Source: Solimonas terrae
GTDB taxonomy: Bacteria; Pseudomonadota; Gammaproteobacteria; Nevskiales; Nevskiaceae
Direction of reading: 5' to 3'
NCBI RefSeq assembly: GCF_011067135.1
Contig: NZ_JAAMOW010000005.1
Coordinates: forward strand, 1 to 64,000
DNA length: 64,000 nt
Shown: positions 1-9,164 of the stretch, in pieces
Layout of the letters: the number at the start of each line of letters is the position of its first letter
How positions within the stretch are numbered: position 1 is the stretch's first letter
Program-made: the position numbers and the translations under genes
The notes under the pieces: model-generated
Database searches by the model: none
Seen by the model: the letters and a program-made list of their open reading frames with translations, nothing else
What the model was told of the DNA's origin: nothing

Positions 1-142
1 ATGGACTTCTCCCGAAGATGTGGTGTCCTCGGAAGATAAAAAGTCCATGCACACGCCGTTTACATCACAGCCTACCTCCTACATCGCTGAAATCAATGGC
101 TGTTTTGTGGGGATAGGTCAGACTCCGACCCCTATCTTTTCC

Positions 143-739
143 CTATTGTCCAAGTGGACTGCATTCGACGTTTTGCACCAGAAGCCCCGCCCACGTAGCG
201 CTACCGGAGACTCGAATGACATCGTTCGTGCAAGGAAGAAAAGTGAGCTTGGCGGTCGGATATGAAAAGTCATCAACGTGCCCATTGACGTCGATCTTTA
301 CCCACTTTCGCGACGTTGTTTTCGACGAAAAATCACGAATCCCATACGTGTGGACATCAATGTATTTTGCCTCTGAAGGCAATATCGTCGACAGGAACAC
401 GGCGGATTTTTGAATTCCGGCATCTCCGCCAAGCCAACCGATAGCGTAAAAGAAAATGGCAAACAAAAGAACATATAAAAATGCCTTAACGCGTCCAAAC
501 TTTTCAAAAAGAATGACTATCCTTCTTCGCCGCGAAGGATCACTCGCTCCTCTATGAAATGTCAGAGCCAGAATCCATCCCAAAGCCAGCAGCGCAGGAA
601 TCCAATAGGCTGTTATTTCATGTACAGCATTCGAAGGAATAAATGGTATGCGCCCCCCGAGATTTAATCCCACCATCCCCAGGACCAAAATGACGATGAA
701 ATAGGCAGCGAAACAAAGGGAGGCAAAGCTGTCTTTCAT
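143..739 (-). CDS. hypothetical membrane protein, low GC
   Basis: I do not recognise a family. The 198-residue product has three likely membrane segments (about residues 7-27, 45-62 and 85-105). A polar tail of about 90 residues follows, probably outside the cytoplasm. An AGGA stretch lies a little upstream of the ATG. Base composition is clearly more AT-rich than the rest of the window, and the codons differ from the strongly G/C-ending neighbours, suggesting recent acquisition. It sits next to transposase debris (792-1000) and motifs resembling REP elements. No function is proposed. Confidence 0.55.
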   Translation of the reverse strand: MKDSFASLCFAAYFIVILVLGMVGLNLGGRIPFIPSNAVHEITAYWIPALLALGWILALTFHRGASDPSRRRRIVILFEKFGRVKAFLYVLLFAIFFYAIGWLGGDAGIQKSAVFLSTILPSEAKYIDVHTYGIRDFSSKTTSRKWVKIDVNGHVDDFSYPTAKLTFLPCTNDVIRVSGSATWAGLLVQNVECSPLGQ

Positions 740-791
740 TTTTGGCCATCCTGCGATTTCATTGGAGGCGACAAAAGCAACGAGCGAATGG

Positions 792-1068
792 TCAATAATA
801 GGGCGACAATAATAGGGGACAGACCACGATATACGCTCGCCCTATTCGATCCATTCCCCTGATTCTGACGCCTGAGCCCGCACTGGCTACCCGGGCCTTA
901 CCTCCGACGACACGACGACCGAGCACCTGAGCGATCTGCTCCGTAAATCGTTCGTTGCCCAGAACGCAGTTACCGTTGGTGGCTGATCCGACGATCGGAA
1001 TTCCCCAACGCATTGCCAAATGTATCCGTAGCGGCTCGGATACCTGCAGAAATCCGGGACGGATCGGT
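792..1068 (-). pseudogene. remnant of a REP-associated tyrosine transposase (RAYT), C-terminal end
   Basis: This 329-base gene-free stretch (740-1068) holds no intact gene. On the minus strand, bases about 983 down to 880 translate to ATNGNCVLGNERFTEQIAQV followed by LGRRVVGGKA. This resembles the C-terminal end of RAYT (Y1, TnpA_REP) transposases, which typically end with a 'LG(N/D)ERF..QI...LGRRV..GK' block. The catalytic HxH and Tyr region is absent, so it is a relic. Beside it, 815-835 carries AGGGGACAGACCACGATA, similar to REP arms associated with RAYT genes. At 1022-1043 there is a hairpin (GTATCCG, 8-base loop, CGGATAC) that may end the neighbouring flavoprotein transcript. The RAYT assignment rests on my memory of the family. 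Confidence 0.55.
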
Positions 1069-2250
1069 TCAGGCGACTTCACCAGCGGCATGCGCCGAGG
1101 ACCAGGCCCACTGGAAGTTGTAGCCGCCGAGCCAGCCGGTGACATCGACGACCTCGCCGACGAAGTACAGCCCCGGCTGCTTGCGCGATTCCATGGTGCT
1201 CGACGACAGCTCATGTGTGTCGACGCCGCCGAGCGTGACCTCGGCCGTGCGATAGCCCTCGGTGCCGCTGGCGGTGATCGGCCAGTCGTGCAGGCGTTCG
1301 GCGATCTCGCGCAGCTCGGCAGGCCGGTACTGCCGCAGCGGCCGGCTCCCGAGCCAGCGCTCACACAGACGCTGCGCAAAGCGGCTGACGAACACTTCAC
1401 TGAGCACGGTACGCAGTTCGGCATTCGGCCGTGCGGCCTGTTGTGCCAGCAGGTAGTCGTACGCGTCGAGATCCGGCAGCCAGTCGATACGCAGATCGTC
1501 CTTCGGCTGCCAGTACGAGGAGATCTGCAGGATCGCCGGTCCGGACAGGCCGCGATGCGTCAGCAGCAAGCCGGCGCGGAACGCCTGACCGCTGCAGCGG
1601 GCCTCGGCCGGCAGCGCGATGCCTGACAGGTCCGCGTAGTCGTCGAGATGGGTGCCGGCGAGTGTCAGCGGCACGAGGCCGGCGCGCGTCGGCTGCACGG
1701 TGTGGCCGAACTGGCGGGCCAGCTGATAGCCGTAACCGCTCGCGCCCATGCTCGGGATCGACAGGCCGCCGCTGGCGACCACCAGCGAATGTGCGTTCAG
1801 GGTGCCGAGCGCGGTGGTCGCCAGACGAAAGCCGTCGTCCGATTTCTCGACGCGCTCGATGATGCAGTTGACCTCGATCCGCACGCCGGCGGCCGTGCAT
1901 TCGTCGAGCAGCATGCGCACGATCTGTTTCGACGATTCGTCGCAGAACAGCTGGCCGAGTTCCTTTTCGTGCCAGGCGATGCCGTGCTTGTCGACCAGCG
2001 CAATGAAATCCCACTGCGTGTAGCGCGCCAGGGCCGACTTGCAGAAATGCGGATTCGCCGAGAGATAGTTTCCGGCGCCGACATGCAGATTGGTGAAATT
2101 GCAGCGGCCGCCGCCGGACATCAGGATTTTCTTGCCGACACGATTGGCGCTTTCGATCACCAGCACGCGCCGGCCGCGGGCACCGGCCGTTGCCGCGCAC
2201 ATCAGGCCGGCGGCGCCGCCGCCGACGATGATCACGTCGAATTGCTGCAC
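1069..2250 (-). CDS. NAD(P)/FAD-dependent oxidoreductase, BaiN/YhiN (HI0933-like) family
   Basis: The 393-residue flavoprotein begins with a GTG codon directly before the Rossmann motif VIIVGGGAAG (about residues 6-15), which binds the ADP part of FAD. A second conserved block, GKKILMSGGGRCNFTN (about 39-54), is diagnostic of the HI0933/YhiN group. The C-terminal VVDVTGWLGGYNFQWAWSS closes the FAD site. Length matches the family (about 390-400). The substrate of most members is unknown; one relative (BaiN) acts in bile-acid dehydroxylation, which should not be assumed here. It ends against RAYT debris and lies downstream of the DEAD-box helicase on the same strand. Confidence 0.9.
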   Translation of the reverse strand: MQQFDVIIVGGGAAGLMCAATAGARGRRVLVIESANRVGKKILMSGGGRCNFTNLHVGAGNYLSANPHFCKSALARYTQWDFIALVDKHGIAWHEKELGQLFCDESSKQIVRMLLDECTAAGVRIEVNCIIERVEKSDDGFRLATTALGTLNAHSLVVASGGLSIPSMGASGYGYQLARQFGHTVQPTRAGLVPLTLAGTHLDDYADLSGIALPAEARCSGQAFRAGLLLTHRGLSGPAILQISSYWQPKDDLRIDWLPDLDAYDYLLAQQAARPNAELRTVLSEVFVSRFAQRLCERWLGSRPLRQYRPAELREIAERLHDWPITASGTEGYRTAEVTLGGVDTHELSSSTMESRKQPGLYFVGEVVDVTGWLGGYNFQWAWSSAHAAGEVA

Positions 2251-2281
2251 GGTTCAGGCGCTGCCGATGGTGCGCCGCGTC

Positions 2282-4318
2282 TCAGAAGCGCGGCTTGCCC
2301 TTGGCCGGCGGCTTGCCGAAATGCGGTTTGCCGCCGCCGTGCGCGGGCTTGCCGCCGGGGCGCGGTCCCGGACGGCCGTCGAACTTGCGTGGGCCATCGC
2401 TCTTGGTGCCGGCGAACCTGCCCTTGGGCGCGAATTCGCGCGGCTTGCCGAAGTCGCGTTTCGCGGCCGGCACGCGCGACACCGAACCGCTCGTGTCCGA
2501 CTCGGCGAGACGGCTGATCTGCAGCTGCTGACCGCAGACCCAGACTTTCTGCAGGTCGCGGAAGATTTTCTTCGGCATGCCTTCCGGCAGATCGATCAGG
2601 CTGTAGTCGTCGTGAATGTCGACGCGGCCGATGTGCTCGCTGTCGAGGCCGGCTTCGTTGGCGATCGCGCCGACGATATTGCCGGGCTTGACGTTGTGCG
2701 CGTGGCCGACGGCGATGCGATAAGTCTCCATGCCGGCTTCCGGTGCACTGCGGGGGCGCGGTGCGCGTGCGGGCCGCTCGCTGCGCTCGGGGCGCTCCGT
2801 CATCGCGGCGCGTGCGCTTGCCGGCCGCTCGAAGCTCGCCGGTCGCGGCTGCTCGGCATAGGCATCGCGCGTCGGCCGTTCGTCGCGCCCGGCGCGCGGT
2901 GGCGGCTGCGAACGCGATTCGCTGGCAAACGGATTGGTGCCCGGCCGCGCCTTGTCGCGCATCTCGCCGGCATGCGTCTTGTGCTTGTCGGCCGTCAGCA
3001 GCAGCGGCGTCTCGCCCTGCGCCAGGCGGCCGAGCGCGGCGGCGATGTCGACGGCGCTGATGCCGTGCTCCTGCTCGTAGGCCCTCACGAGCGCGCGGAA
3101 CGGCTCCAGGCTGCCGTCGTCGGCAAGCGCTTCGGTGATCTTCTGCTTGAAGCGCGCCAGGCGCTGTTCGTTGACCGAGTCGACGCTGGGCAACTCCATC
3201 GGCGTCACCGGCTGGCGGGTGACGCGTTCGATCAGGCGCAGCAGGTGGCGTTCGCGCGGCGCGACGAACAGAATCGCTTCGCCGGAGCGGCCGGCGCGGC
3301 CGGTGCGGCCGATGCGGTGCACATACGATTCCGGATCGGTCGGGATGTCGTAATTGACGACATGGCCGACGCGCTCGACGTCGATGCCGCGCGCCGCGAT
3401 GTCGGTCGCCACGACGATGTCGATCTCGCTGTTCTTGAGCTTGGCGATCACGCGCTCGCGCGATTTCTGTTCCATGTCGCCGTTCAGCGCGGTGGCATTG
3501 AAGCCGCGCGCCGACAGCTTGTCGGCCAGCTCGACGGTTTCCGCCTTGGTGCGCACGAAGATCAGCATGCCGTCGAAGGTCTCGGCTTCGAGGATGCGCG
3601 TCAGCGCGTCGAGCTTGTGCATGCCGGCGACCAGCCAGTAGCGCTGGCGAACATTGGTCGCGGTCGTGGTCCTGGCGGCGATGCGGACTTCGACGGGCTC
3701 CTGAAGATAGGTTTGCGCGATGCGCCTGATCGGCGGCGGCATGGTCGCCGAGAACAGCGCGACCTGGCGCGAGTCCGGCGTGCTCTTGAGGATGGTTTCG
3801 ATGTCCTCGATGAACCCCATCTTCAGCATCTCGTCGGCTTCATCCAGCACCAGATAGCGGATGCCGGAGAGGTCGAGCGTGCCGCGCTTGAGATGGTCGA
3901 GCACGCGACCCGGCGTGCCGACCACGACATGCACGCCGCGGCGCAGCGCCGCCAGCTGCGGGCCGTAGGCCTGGCCGCCGTAGATCGGCAGCACATGGAA
4001 GCCACGCCGGTGCGAGGCGTAACGATGGAAGGCTTCGGCAACCTGGATCGCCAGCTCGCGCGTCGGCGCCAGCACCAGCGCCTGCGGCGGGCGATTGCTG
4101 AGTTCGAGACGCGAGAGAATCGGCAGCGCGAACGCGGCGGTCTTGCCGGTACCGGTCTGCGCCTGGCCGAGCACGTCGCGGCCGTCGAGCAGGTGCGGGA
4201 TGGTCTGCGCCTGGATCGGCGACGGCGTTTCGTAGCCGACGGACTCCAGCGCGGCCAGAACTTCGGGACTCAGGGCCAGATCGCGGAAGCTCAGGGAGAC
4301 AACGGGTTCGTCGGACAT
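2282..4318 (-). CDS. deaD: ATP-dependent DEAD-box RNA helicase (CsdA/DeaD type)
   Basis: The 678-residue cytoplasmic helicase probably unwinds RNA in ribosome assembly and mRNA decay. Visible motifs are the Q motif near residue 35, Walker A AQTGTGKT (53-60), PTRELA (about 85-90), DEAD (159-162), SAT (about 189-191), and ARGID and HRIGRTGRAGR in the second RecA domain. After the helicase core there is an Arg/Pro-rich linker, a DbpA-like RNA-binding domain (around YRIAVGHAHNVKPGNIVGAI), and a Gly/Lys/Arg-rich disordered tail ending KPPAKGKPRF. This layout fits DeaD rather than RhlE or DbpA. A GAGGT ribosome site lies 7 bases before the ATG. Confidence 0.93.
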   Translation of the reverse strand: MSDEPVVSLSFRDLALSPEVLAALESVGYETPSPIQAQTIPHLLDGRDVLGQAQTGTGKTAAFALPILSRLELSNRPPQALVLAPTRELAIQVAEAFHRYASHRRGFHVLPIYGGQAYGPQLAALRRGVHVVVGTPGRVLDHLKRGTLDLSGIRYLVLDEADEMLKMGFIEDIETILKSTPDSRQVALFSATMPPPIRRIAQTYLQEPVEVRIAARTTTATNVRQRYWLVAGMHKLDALTRILEAETFDGMLIFVRTKAETVELADKLSARGFNATALNGDMEQKSRERVIAKLKNSEIDIVVATDIAARGIDVERVGHVVNYDIPTDPESYVHRIGRTGRAGRSGEAILFVAPRERHLLRLIERVTRQPVTPMELPSVDSVNEQRLARFKQKITEALADDGSLEPFRALVRAYEQEHGISAVDIAAALGRLAQGETPLLLTADKHKTHAGEMRDKARPGTNPFASESRSQPPPRAGRDERPTRDAYAEQPRPASFERPASARAAMTERPERSERPARAPRPRSAPEAGMETYRIAVGHAHNVKPGNIVGAIANEAGLDSEHIGRVDIHDDYSLIDLPEGMPKKIFRDLQKVWVCGQQLQISRLAESDTSGSVSRVPAAKRDFGKPREFAPKGRFAGTKSDGPRKFDGRPGPRPGGKPAHGGGKPHFGKPPAKGKPRF

Positions 4319-4422
4319 CGGGATACCTCGGTAGGCCGCAAGCGGTCTTGCGCGCCGGCAGCGCAGGGCCTGCCGAAAAGGGGCGCGATTCTACTCGTTT
4401 GTGCCGGCGGCGACCGGCGCCA

Positions 4423-5145
4423 TCACCAGATCGTGCGCTGTGGCAGCAATCCGTGCAATTCGGCATCGCTGAGATCGCGCCACTGGCCCGGCCTCAGCGA
4501 CCCCAGCGTGAGGCCGATGATCCGCACCCGCTGCAGGCGACGCACCTTGCATCCGTAGACCTCGCACATGCGGCGGATCTGCCGATTCAGACCCTGCGTC
4601 AGGACGATGCGAAAGCTGTTGCTGCCGAGCTTGCTGACCGTGCAGGGTTTGGTGGTCGCGTCGAGCCCCGGCAGATAGAGGCCGGCCGACATCCCGGCGA
4701 CGAACGCGCTGCTGACCGGCCGGTCGATCGTCACGATGTATTCCTTCTCGTGTTCGTTTTCGGAACGCAGGATCTCGTTGACGATGTCGCCGTTGCTGGT
4801 CAGCAGGATCAGGCCTTCGGAATCCTTGTCGAGGCGGCCGATGGGGAAGATGCGTTCGCGATGGCCGACGAAGTCGATGATGTTGCCGGCGATGTGGCGC
4901 TCGGTGGTGCAGGTGATGCCGACCGGCTTGTTCAGCGCGATGTAGACGCGTCGCGTGACATGGGCGGCTTCGCGTGTGCGGCCGGCGACGAGCTTGCCAT
5001 CCACATGCACCTCGTCGCCTTCGCCGACCTGCGTGCCGAGCTCGATCGGTCGGCCGTTGATCGTCACGCGGCCGGCGGCGATCAGGGCATCGGCTTCACG
5101 CCGCGAGCACAGACCGGTTTCGCTGATGTATTTGTTGAGGCGCAT
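4423..5145 (-). CDS. rluF: 23S rRNA pseudouridine synthase RluF-type
   Basis: Isomerises uridine in 23S rRNA (RluF targets U2604). The 240-residue protein has an N-terminal S4 RNA-binding domain (MRLNKYISETGLCSRREADA) and the RsuA/RluB/E/F catalytic motif GRLDKDSEGL, with the catalytic Asp near residue 106. RLTQGLNRQIRRM-type residues appear as VLTQGLNRQIRRMCEVYG. The central and C-terminal sequence tracks E. coli RluF closely. I chose the ATG at 5145 because family members start at the S4 domain. An upstream in-frame start at 5334 would overlap the divergent YbhN-like gene. No strong ribosome site is visible. Confidence 0.88.
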   Translation of the reverse strand: MRLNKYISETGLCSRREADALIAAGRVTINGRPIELGTQVGEGDEVHVDGKLVAGRTREAAHVTRRVYIALNKPVGITCTTERHIAGNIIDFVGHRERIFPIGRLDKDSEGLILLTSNGDIVNEILRSENEHEKEYIVTIDRPVSSAFVAGMSAGLYLPGLDATTKPCTVSKLGSNSFRIVLTQGLNRQIRRMCEVYGCKVRRLQRVRIIGLTLGSLRPGQWRDLSDAELHGLLPQRTIW

Positions 5146-5294
5146 GACAAGCCGCGATGCTAAGGCGCCGGCGGTGCGCCTGCCAGTGGGTTTCAGCCGG
5201 GATTCACGGCCCGCTGCCAGCATGACCGGCAGGCACGACGCATCGGTCGATGCCGGTTTCGCCGCTTTCCGCGGTGAATGCGAACTCTCGTTGA

Positions 5295-6353
5295 ATGGCA
5301 GCGAATCGTATGGAAGCGGGCGCGCAACAGGCACGGCACAAACGCCCCTGGCTGAAATGGCTGAATCGTGCAGTGACGGTCGGGTTCATTGCGCTGGTCG
5401 CGTGGCTGATTGCTTCGCGCGCCGGCTCGGTCGACTGGCACAAGGTGCTGCAGTCCTTGCGTGAGATGCCGAACGGGCGGCTGGCGCTGGCGGCGGCATT
5501 CGCTGCGGCGAGCTACGCGATCTACGCCTGCTTCGACTGGTTTGCGCGCATTTACACGACGCAGGTGCCGAAGCTGCGGCAGTTCGAGATCGCGCTGGTC
5601 AGTTATGCCTTCAACCTCAATCTCGGCGCGCTGATCGGCAGCGTCGGCTTTCGTTATCGCCTGTACTCGCGCTCAGGCGTCGACGCCAGGAACATCGCGC
5701 GTATCGTCGCGACCAGCATGGTGACCAACTGGAGCGGCTACTTCCTGCTCGGCGGCATCGTGTTCGCGTGTCGTTGCGTGGCACTTCCGCAAGGCTGGGA
5801 AATCGGCGCCGTCGGCCTGCAGCTGATCGGCGGCGCGATGCTGCTGCTGGTCGCTGCGTACCTGCTGTTGTGCGCGCGCTCGCACGGCAAAGTCTGGACG
5901 TTCCGCAAGACCGAGTTCAGCCTGCCGTCGCTGCGCATCGCCTGTGGCCAGATCGTGGCCTCGTCGCTGAACTGGCTGGCGATCGCGGCGACGATCCGGG
6001 TCCTGCTGCCGGATTCGGTCGGCTTCGGCGCGGTGCTCGCGGTGTTCCTGCTCAGCAGCGTTGCCGGCGCGATGACGCATGTGCCGGGCGGGCTCGGCGT
6101 GCTGGAGGCGGTGTTCATCGCGTTGCTCGGCGGGGACGTCGCGGCACATCGCCTGCTCGCCGCGCTGCTGGCGTTTCGCGCGTTCTACTATCTCGGCCCG
6201 CTGGTGATCGCGATCGGCCTGTACGTCTGGATCGAGTGGCGCGGTCGTCGCGGCGGCGCGCGCAAGCGTCGCCAGGCGCATGCCGATGCGCGGCGCGGCC
6301 AGGCCGCGCCCCGGACGCGACTCAGTGACGAAGCCCTTTCACGCGCACCTTGA
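5295..6353 (+). CDS. lysylphosphatidylglycerol synthase-type TM protein, YbhN/UPF0104 family
   Basis: The 352-residue inner-membrane protein has about eight hydrophobic segments and the family motif THVPGGLGVLEAVFIALLGG near residues 257-276. YbhN proteins form the same membrane fold as the flippase domain of MprF but lack the aminoacyl-transferase domain, so a lipid-transport role is possible but unproven. The N-terminus is uncertain, because ATG at 5310 is an alternative and neither has a clear ribosome site. The Arg-rich C-terminus runs 32 bases into the convergent P450 gene. Confidence 0.82.
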   Translation: MAANRMEAGAQQARHKRPWLKWLNRAVTVGFIALVAWLIASRAGSVDWHKVLQSLREMPNGRLALAAAFAAASYAIYACFDWFARIYTTQVPKLRQFEIALVSYAFNLNLGALIGSVGFRYRLYSRSGVDARNIARIVATSMVTNWSGYFLLGGIVFACRCVALPQGWEIGAVGLQLIGGAMLLLVAAYLLLCARSHGKVWTFRKTEFSLPSLRIACGQIVASSLNWLAIAATIRVLLPDSVGFGAVLAVFLLSSVAGAMTHVPGGLGVLEAVFIALLGGDVAAHRLLAALLAFRAFYYLGPLVIAIGLYVWIEWRGRRGGARKRRQAHADARRGQAAPRTRLSDEALSRAP

Positions 6354-7689
6354 AATCCATCGCCGGACCCGGCGTCGGTGCGGTCTTGGTCTTCAGCTTG
6401 TAGTTCGGCGTCTCGAGCTCGAGGTCGAGCTTGTAGAACAGGCGCGCCATCGACAATGCGATCTGGATTTCCGCGAGGCTCTTGCCGAGACAGGTATGCG
6501 GACCGCGGCCGTACGGCGAATAGACACCGGGCTGCATGTGTTCGGCGCGCGGTTTGGCGTAGCGGTCGATGTCGAACTTTTCCGGATGCGGCCAGTACTC
6601 GCCCATGAAGTGCGGCACCGAGGTGCCGACGTAGATCATCTCGCCTTCGTGAATCTGATGGCCTTCGAACAGGAAATCCTTGGTCGCCGTGCGCATCTGC
6701 GCGACCGCGATCGGATACAGGCGCATGGTTTCCATGATCGCGCCCTGCAGCGACGGAATGCGCTTGAGCAGATCTTCCTCCTCGATCGTGCCGCCGGCGA
6801 ACAGCGCGTCGACTTCCTCGTGCACGCGCTTGAGCACGTCCGGGTGCTTGAGCACCGTGTAGGTGATCGCCGCCGTGGTGTTGGCGACGGTATCGAGGCC
6901 GGCGACGTACGGCCCGGTCAGCGACACGATCAGGTCGCTGGCGGGCATCACGTCCGGCGTCTCGATGTGCGCCGCCATGATGTCGTCGATCAGGTTGCGG
7001 TCTTCCGGCCTGGTTGTCGCGTAACGTGCCTTGGCCTCGGCGATCATCTTGTAGCCGAGCTCGAACACGCGCGCCTTGGCTTTCTTGTAGACCGGCCGCT
7101 TGAGCAGGATCTTCGGCCGCTGCCGCGTCACCAGCACGTTGAGGATGTGCAGGATGGTCGTGCGGATGTCCTTGACGTATTCCAGCGGCGCCGCGCCGGT
7201 GAGGATGGTGCCGAGCTGGTCGACGACCATGTACTGCATGCCTTCGACCACCGGCACCAGCTGGCCGACCTTCCAGTCGCGCGTGAAGCAGCGATCGGTG
7301 ATCTCGATCAGCTCGTTGTAGCGGCCCTTGATCGATTCCTTCGAATAGCCGCTGCGCATGACGTCGCGCAGCTGCTTGTGGGTTTCGCCGTCCTCGCCGG
7401 TCAGCGTGCGCGTCGCGCCGTATTCGCCGACCAGGCCTTCCCAGAACTGCTTCGAGCGCAGGCATTCCTTGCCTTCGCGCGTGCCCATGAAGGTCGCCGC
7501 CTCGACGCCGGCGATCAGCACGTATTTCTGGCCGAGGATGCTGAGTCGCACCACCGGTCCGTACTGGCGATAGCAATCGACGAAGAACTGTGCCGGGCCT
7601 TTCACCATGCCGAACAGGCTGCCGACGAAAGGCAGCCCGCGAATGGTCGGCGTTTCACGCGGTGCGAGCGTCTGGGTTGCGGCGGTCAC
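6322..7689 (-). CDS. cytochrome P450
   Basis: Heme-thiolate monooxygenase, 455 residues, no obvious signal peptide. The heme loop is YSPYGRGPHTCLG, with Cys400 as iron ligand. The I-helix oxygen-activation motif is AGLDTVANT (263-271), and the K-helix ExxR is ETMR (320-323). I chose GTG at 7689 because AAGGA lies 5 bases upstream. An in-frame TTG at 7722 has no ribosome site. The substrate cannot be read from the sequence. No ferredoxin gene is adjacent; the nearest redox partner candidate is the fpr reductase at 20122. Its 3' end overlaps the convergent YbhN-like gene. Confidence 0.93.
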   Translation of the reverse strand: MTAATQTLAPRETPTIRGLPFVGSLFGMVKGPAQFFVDCYRQYGPVVRLSILGQKYVLIAGVEAATFMGTREGKECLRSKQFWEGLVGEYGATRTLTGEDGETHKQLRDVMRSGYSKESIKGRYNELIEITDRCFTRDWKVGQLVPVVEGMQYMVVDQLGTILTGAAPLEYVKDIRTTILHILNVLVTRQRPKILLKRPVYKKAKARVFELGYKMIAEAKARYATTRPEDRNLIDDIMAAHIETPDVMPASDLIVSLTGPYVAGLDTVANTTAAITYTVLKHPDVLKRVHEEVDALFAGGTIEEEDLLKRIPSLQGAIMETMRLYPIAVAQMRTATKDFLFEGHQIHEGEMIYVGTSVPHFMGEYWPHPEKFDIDRYAKPRAEHMQPGVYSPYGRGPHTCLGKSLAEIQIALSMARLFYKLDLELETPNYKLKTKTAPTPGPAMDFKVRVKGLRH

Positions 7690-7872
7690 GGTGATCCTTG
7701 GCAGTCTGGCGGGCGCGGGCAAACGGAATCGGCCCCGGGATGACCGGCTTTTTAGCAGAGGCAGACCGGCGCGGACTCATCCGAGCGGGGGAGGTGAGCG
7801 CCACCCGAGGGGCGACGTGAGCGCACAAGCGTGGGAAACTGCGGCGATCGGACACCTTCGGGAGCGACAGGG

Positions 7873-8700
7873 ATGAACAGATTCGTGGGATTCGTGGTCG
7901 GCCTGCTGGTCCTGGCCGGTATTGCCGTCATCGCCTGGTATCACTACGGCCCGCCGTCGGAAGCACCAGTGGCGGCGCCCGTCGCTGCCGCCGCTGCGCC
8001 GGCCGAGTCGAACCCGCCGAGCGAGCCGGAATATCGCGTGCCGGACGAAGCGGCCACTGGCGACGCGGGTACGGCGCCGATGCCCGCGCTGGCCGACAGC
8101 GACAGTGCCGTGTGGGGCGAAATGGAAGATCTGGCGGGCAAGGAGCCGGTCGAAGCCCTGCTGATTCCGACGCAGATCATTCGTCGCTGGGTCGCGTTCG
8201 TCGACAGCCTCGATCGTGACGGCCTGCCGGTGGCGCAAAGGCCGGTCAAACGGGTGCCGGGCTGGCCGCAGGTGAAGGACGACAACGAGGACCTGGTGCT
8301 CGACGACGCGAACGCCAGGCGCTATGACGACTATCTGGCAGTCGTCAAGGCCGTCAACGCCAAGCGCTTCGTCGCGTTCTATTTCCGCTACTACCCCTTG
8401 TTCCAGCGCGCCTACGAGGAACTGGGTTATGGCGGCCGCTACTTCAACACGCGTCTGCTGCACGTCATCGACGATCTGCTGGCGGCACCGATCGTCAGCG
8501 GGCCGATCAAGCTCGTGCGGCCGAACGTGATGTACAAATTCGCCGACCCGGAACTGGAATCCCTGTCGTTCGGTCAAAAGACCCTGATCCGCCTCGGCCC
8601 GGACGGCGAGCAGCTGGTCAAGGACAAGTTGCGCGCGATCCGCACCGAGATCGTCGCGCGTGCCAAACAGCCGGGCAGCCCGAAGGAGGGCACGCCATGA
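7873..8700 (+). CDS. DUF3014 domain protein, single-pass membrane anchored
   Basis: The 275-residue protein has one N-terminal membrane helix (about residues 3-23) and an Ala/Pro-rich linker. A DUF3014 domain follows, seen in EPVEALLIPTQIIRRWVAFV and YFRYYPLFQRAYEELGYGGR. The domain should lie in the periplasm. Function is unknown in the family. ATG at 7873 follows a GGGAGCGACAGGG ribosome site; an in-frame upstream ATG (7831) would push a non-hydrophobic leader before the helix. Its stop overlaps the start of the next gene by 4 bases (ATGA), implying translational coupling. Confidence 0.85.
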   Translation: MNRFVGFVVGLLVLAGIAVIAWYHYGPPSEAPVAAPVAAAAAPAESNPPSEPEYRVPDEAATGDAGTAPMPALADSDSAVWGEMEDLAGKEPVEALLIPTQIIRRWVAFVDSLDRDGLPVAQRPVKRVPGWPQVKDDNEDLVLDDANARRYDDYLAVVKAVNAKRFVAFYFRYYPLFQRAYEELGYGGRYFNTRLLHVIDDLLAAPIVSGPIKLVRPNVMYKFADPELESLSFGQKTLIRLGPDGEQLVKDKLRAIRTEIVARAKQPGSPKEGTP

Positions 8701-9086
8701 AGCGCGTATCGATGCTGGTGCTGATCGCGGCGCTCTCGGCCTGTGCGAGCAAGCCGACCGCTCCGCAGCCGGAAACCCTGGATCAGAAGCTGGCGAAGCA
8801 GGGCTACAAGCTCGGCGACGAGGTCGATCATATCCAGCGCTGGAACGTCGACGGCTGGGGCCGCATCGACGACCTGCACGTGGTCTTCAATGCCGGACCC
8901 TCGCGCGACTATCTGGTCACCGTGCTGGGGCCGTGCAACGGCATCGCCACCGCGACCACGATCGGCTTCACGGAGACGGCACAACAGGTGACCAAGTTCG
9001 ACAAGCTGATCGTGCGTGACATCGGATTCACCGACCAGTGCCCGATCGAATCGCTGCACGAGCTCAAGCGCGTGAAGAAGAGCTGA
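8697..9086 (+). CDS. DUF6491-like lipoprotein
   Basis: The 129-residue lipoprotein has a signal peptide ending in the lipobox LSAC, so Cys16 should be lipidated. The mature part (VDGWGRIDDLHVVFNAGPSR and a C-terminal pair of Cys-containing loops) resembles the DUF6491 family, common in Xanthomonadales and relatives and of unknown function. It overlaps the DUF3014 gene by ATGA, so the two are probably made together in the envelope. Confidence 0.75.
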   Translation: MKRVSMLVLIAALSACASKPTAPQPETLDQKLAKQGYKLGDEVDHIQRWNVDGWGRIDDLHVVFNAGPSRDYLVTVLGPCNGIATATTIGFTETAQQVTKFDKLIVRDIGFTDQCPIESLHELKRVKKS

Positions 9087-9164
9087 GCCGGCGCCGGCCG
9101 GGATTCACAGGCAATTCAGTCGCTGCCCCTACCGTGGAGATTCGTCCATGGTCAGGAGACGATC

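Noticed and set aside
1-49. 8-base inverted repeat ATGGACTT / AAGTCCAT at the window edge, possible IS end
   Set aside because: Too short, and the left flank is outside the window, so an insertion-sequence end cannot be supported.
2090-4558. 822-codon open frame on the plus strand
   Set aside because: Antisense of the DEAD-box helicase, low-complexity composition, no motif.
5146-5334. Longer N-terminus for rluF
   Set aside because: It would overlap the divergent YbhN-like gene, and family members start at the S4 domain (5145).
7690-7722. TTG start for the P450
   Set aside because: No ribosome site, while GTG 7689 has AAGGA at good spacing.
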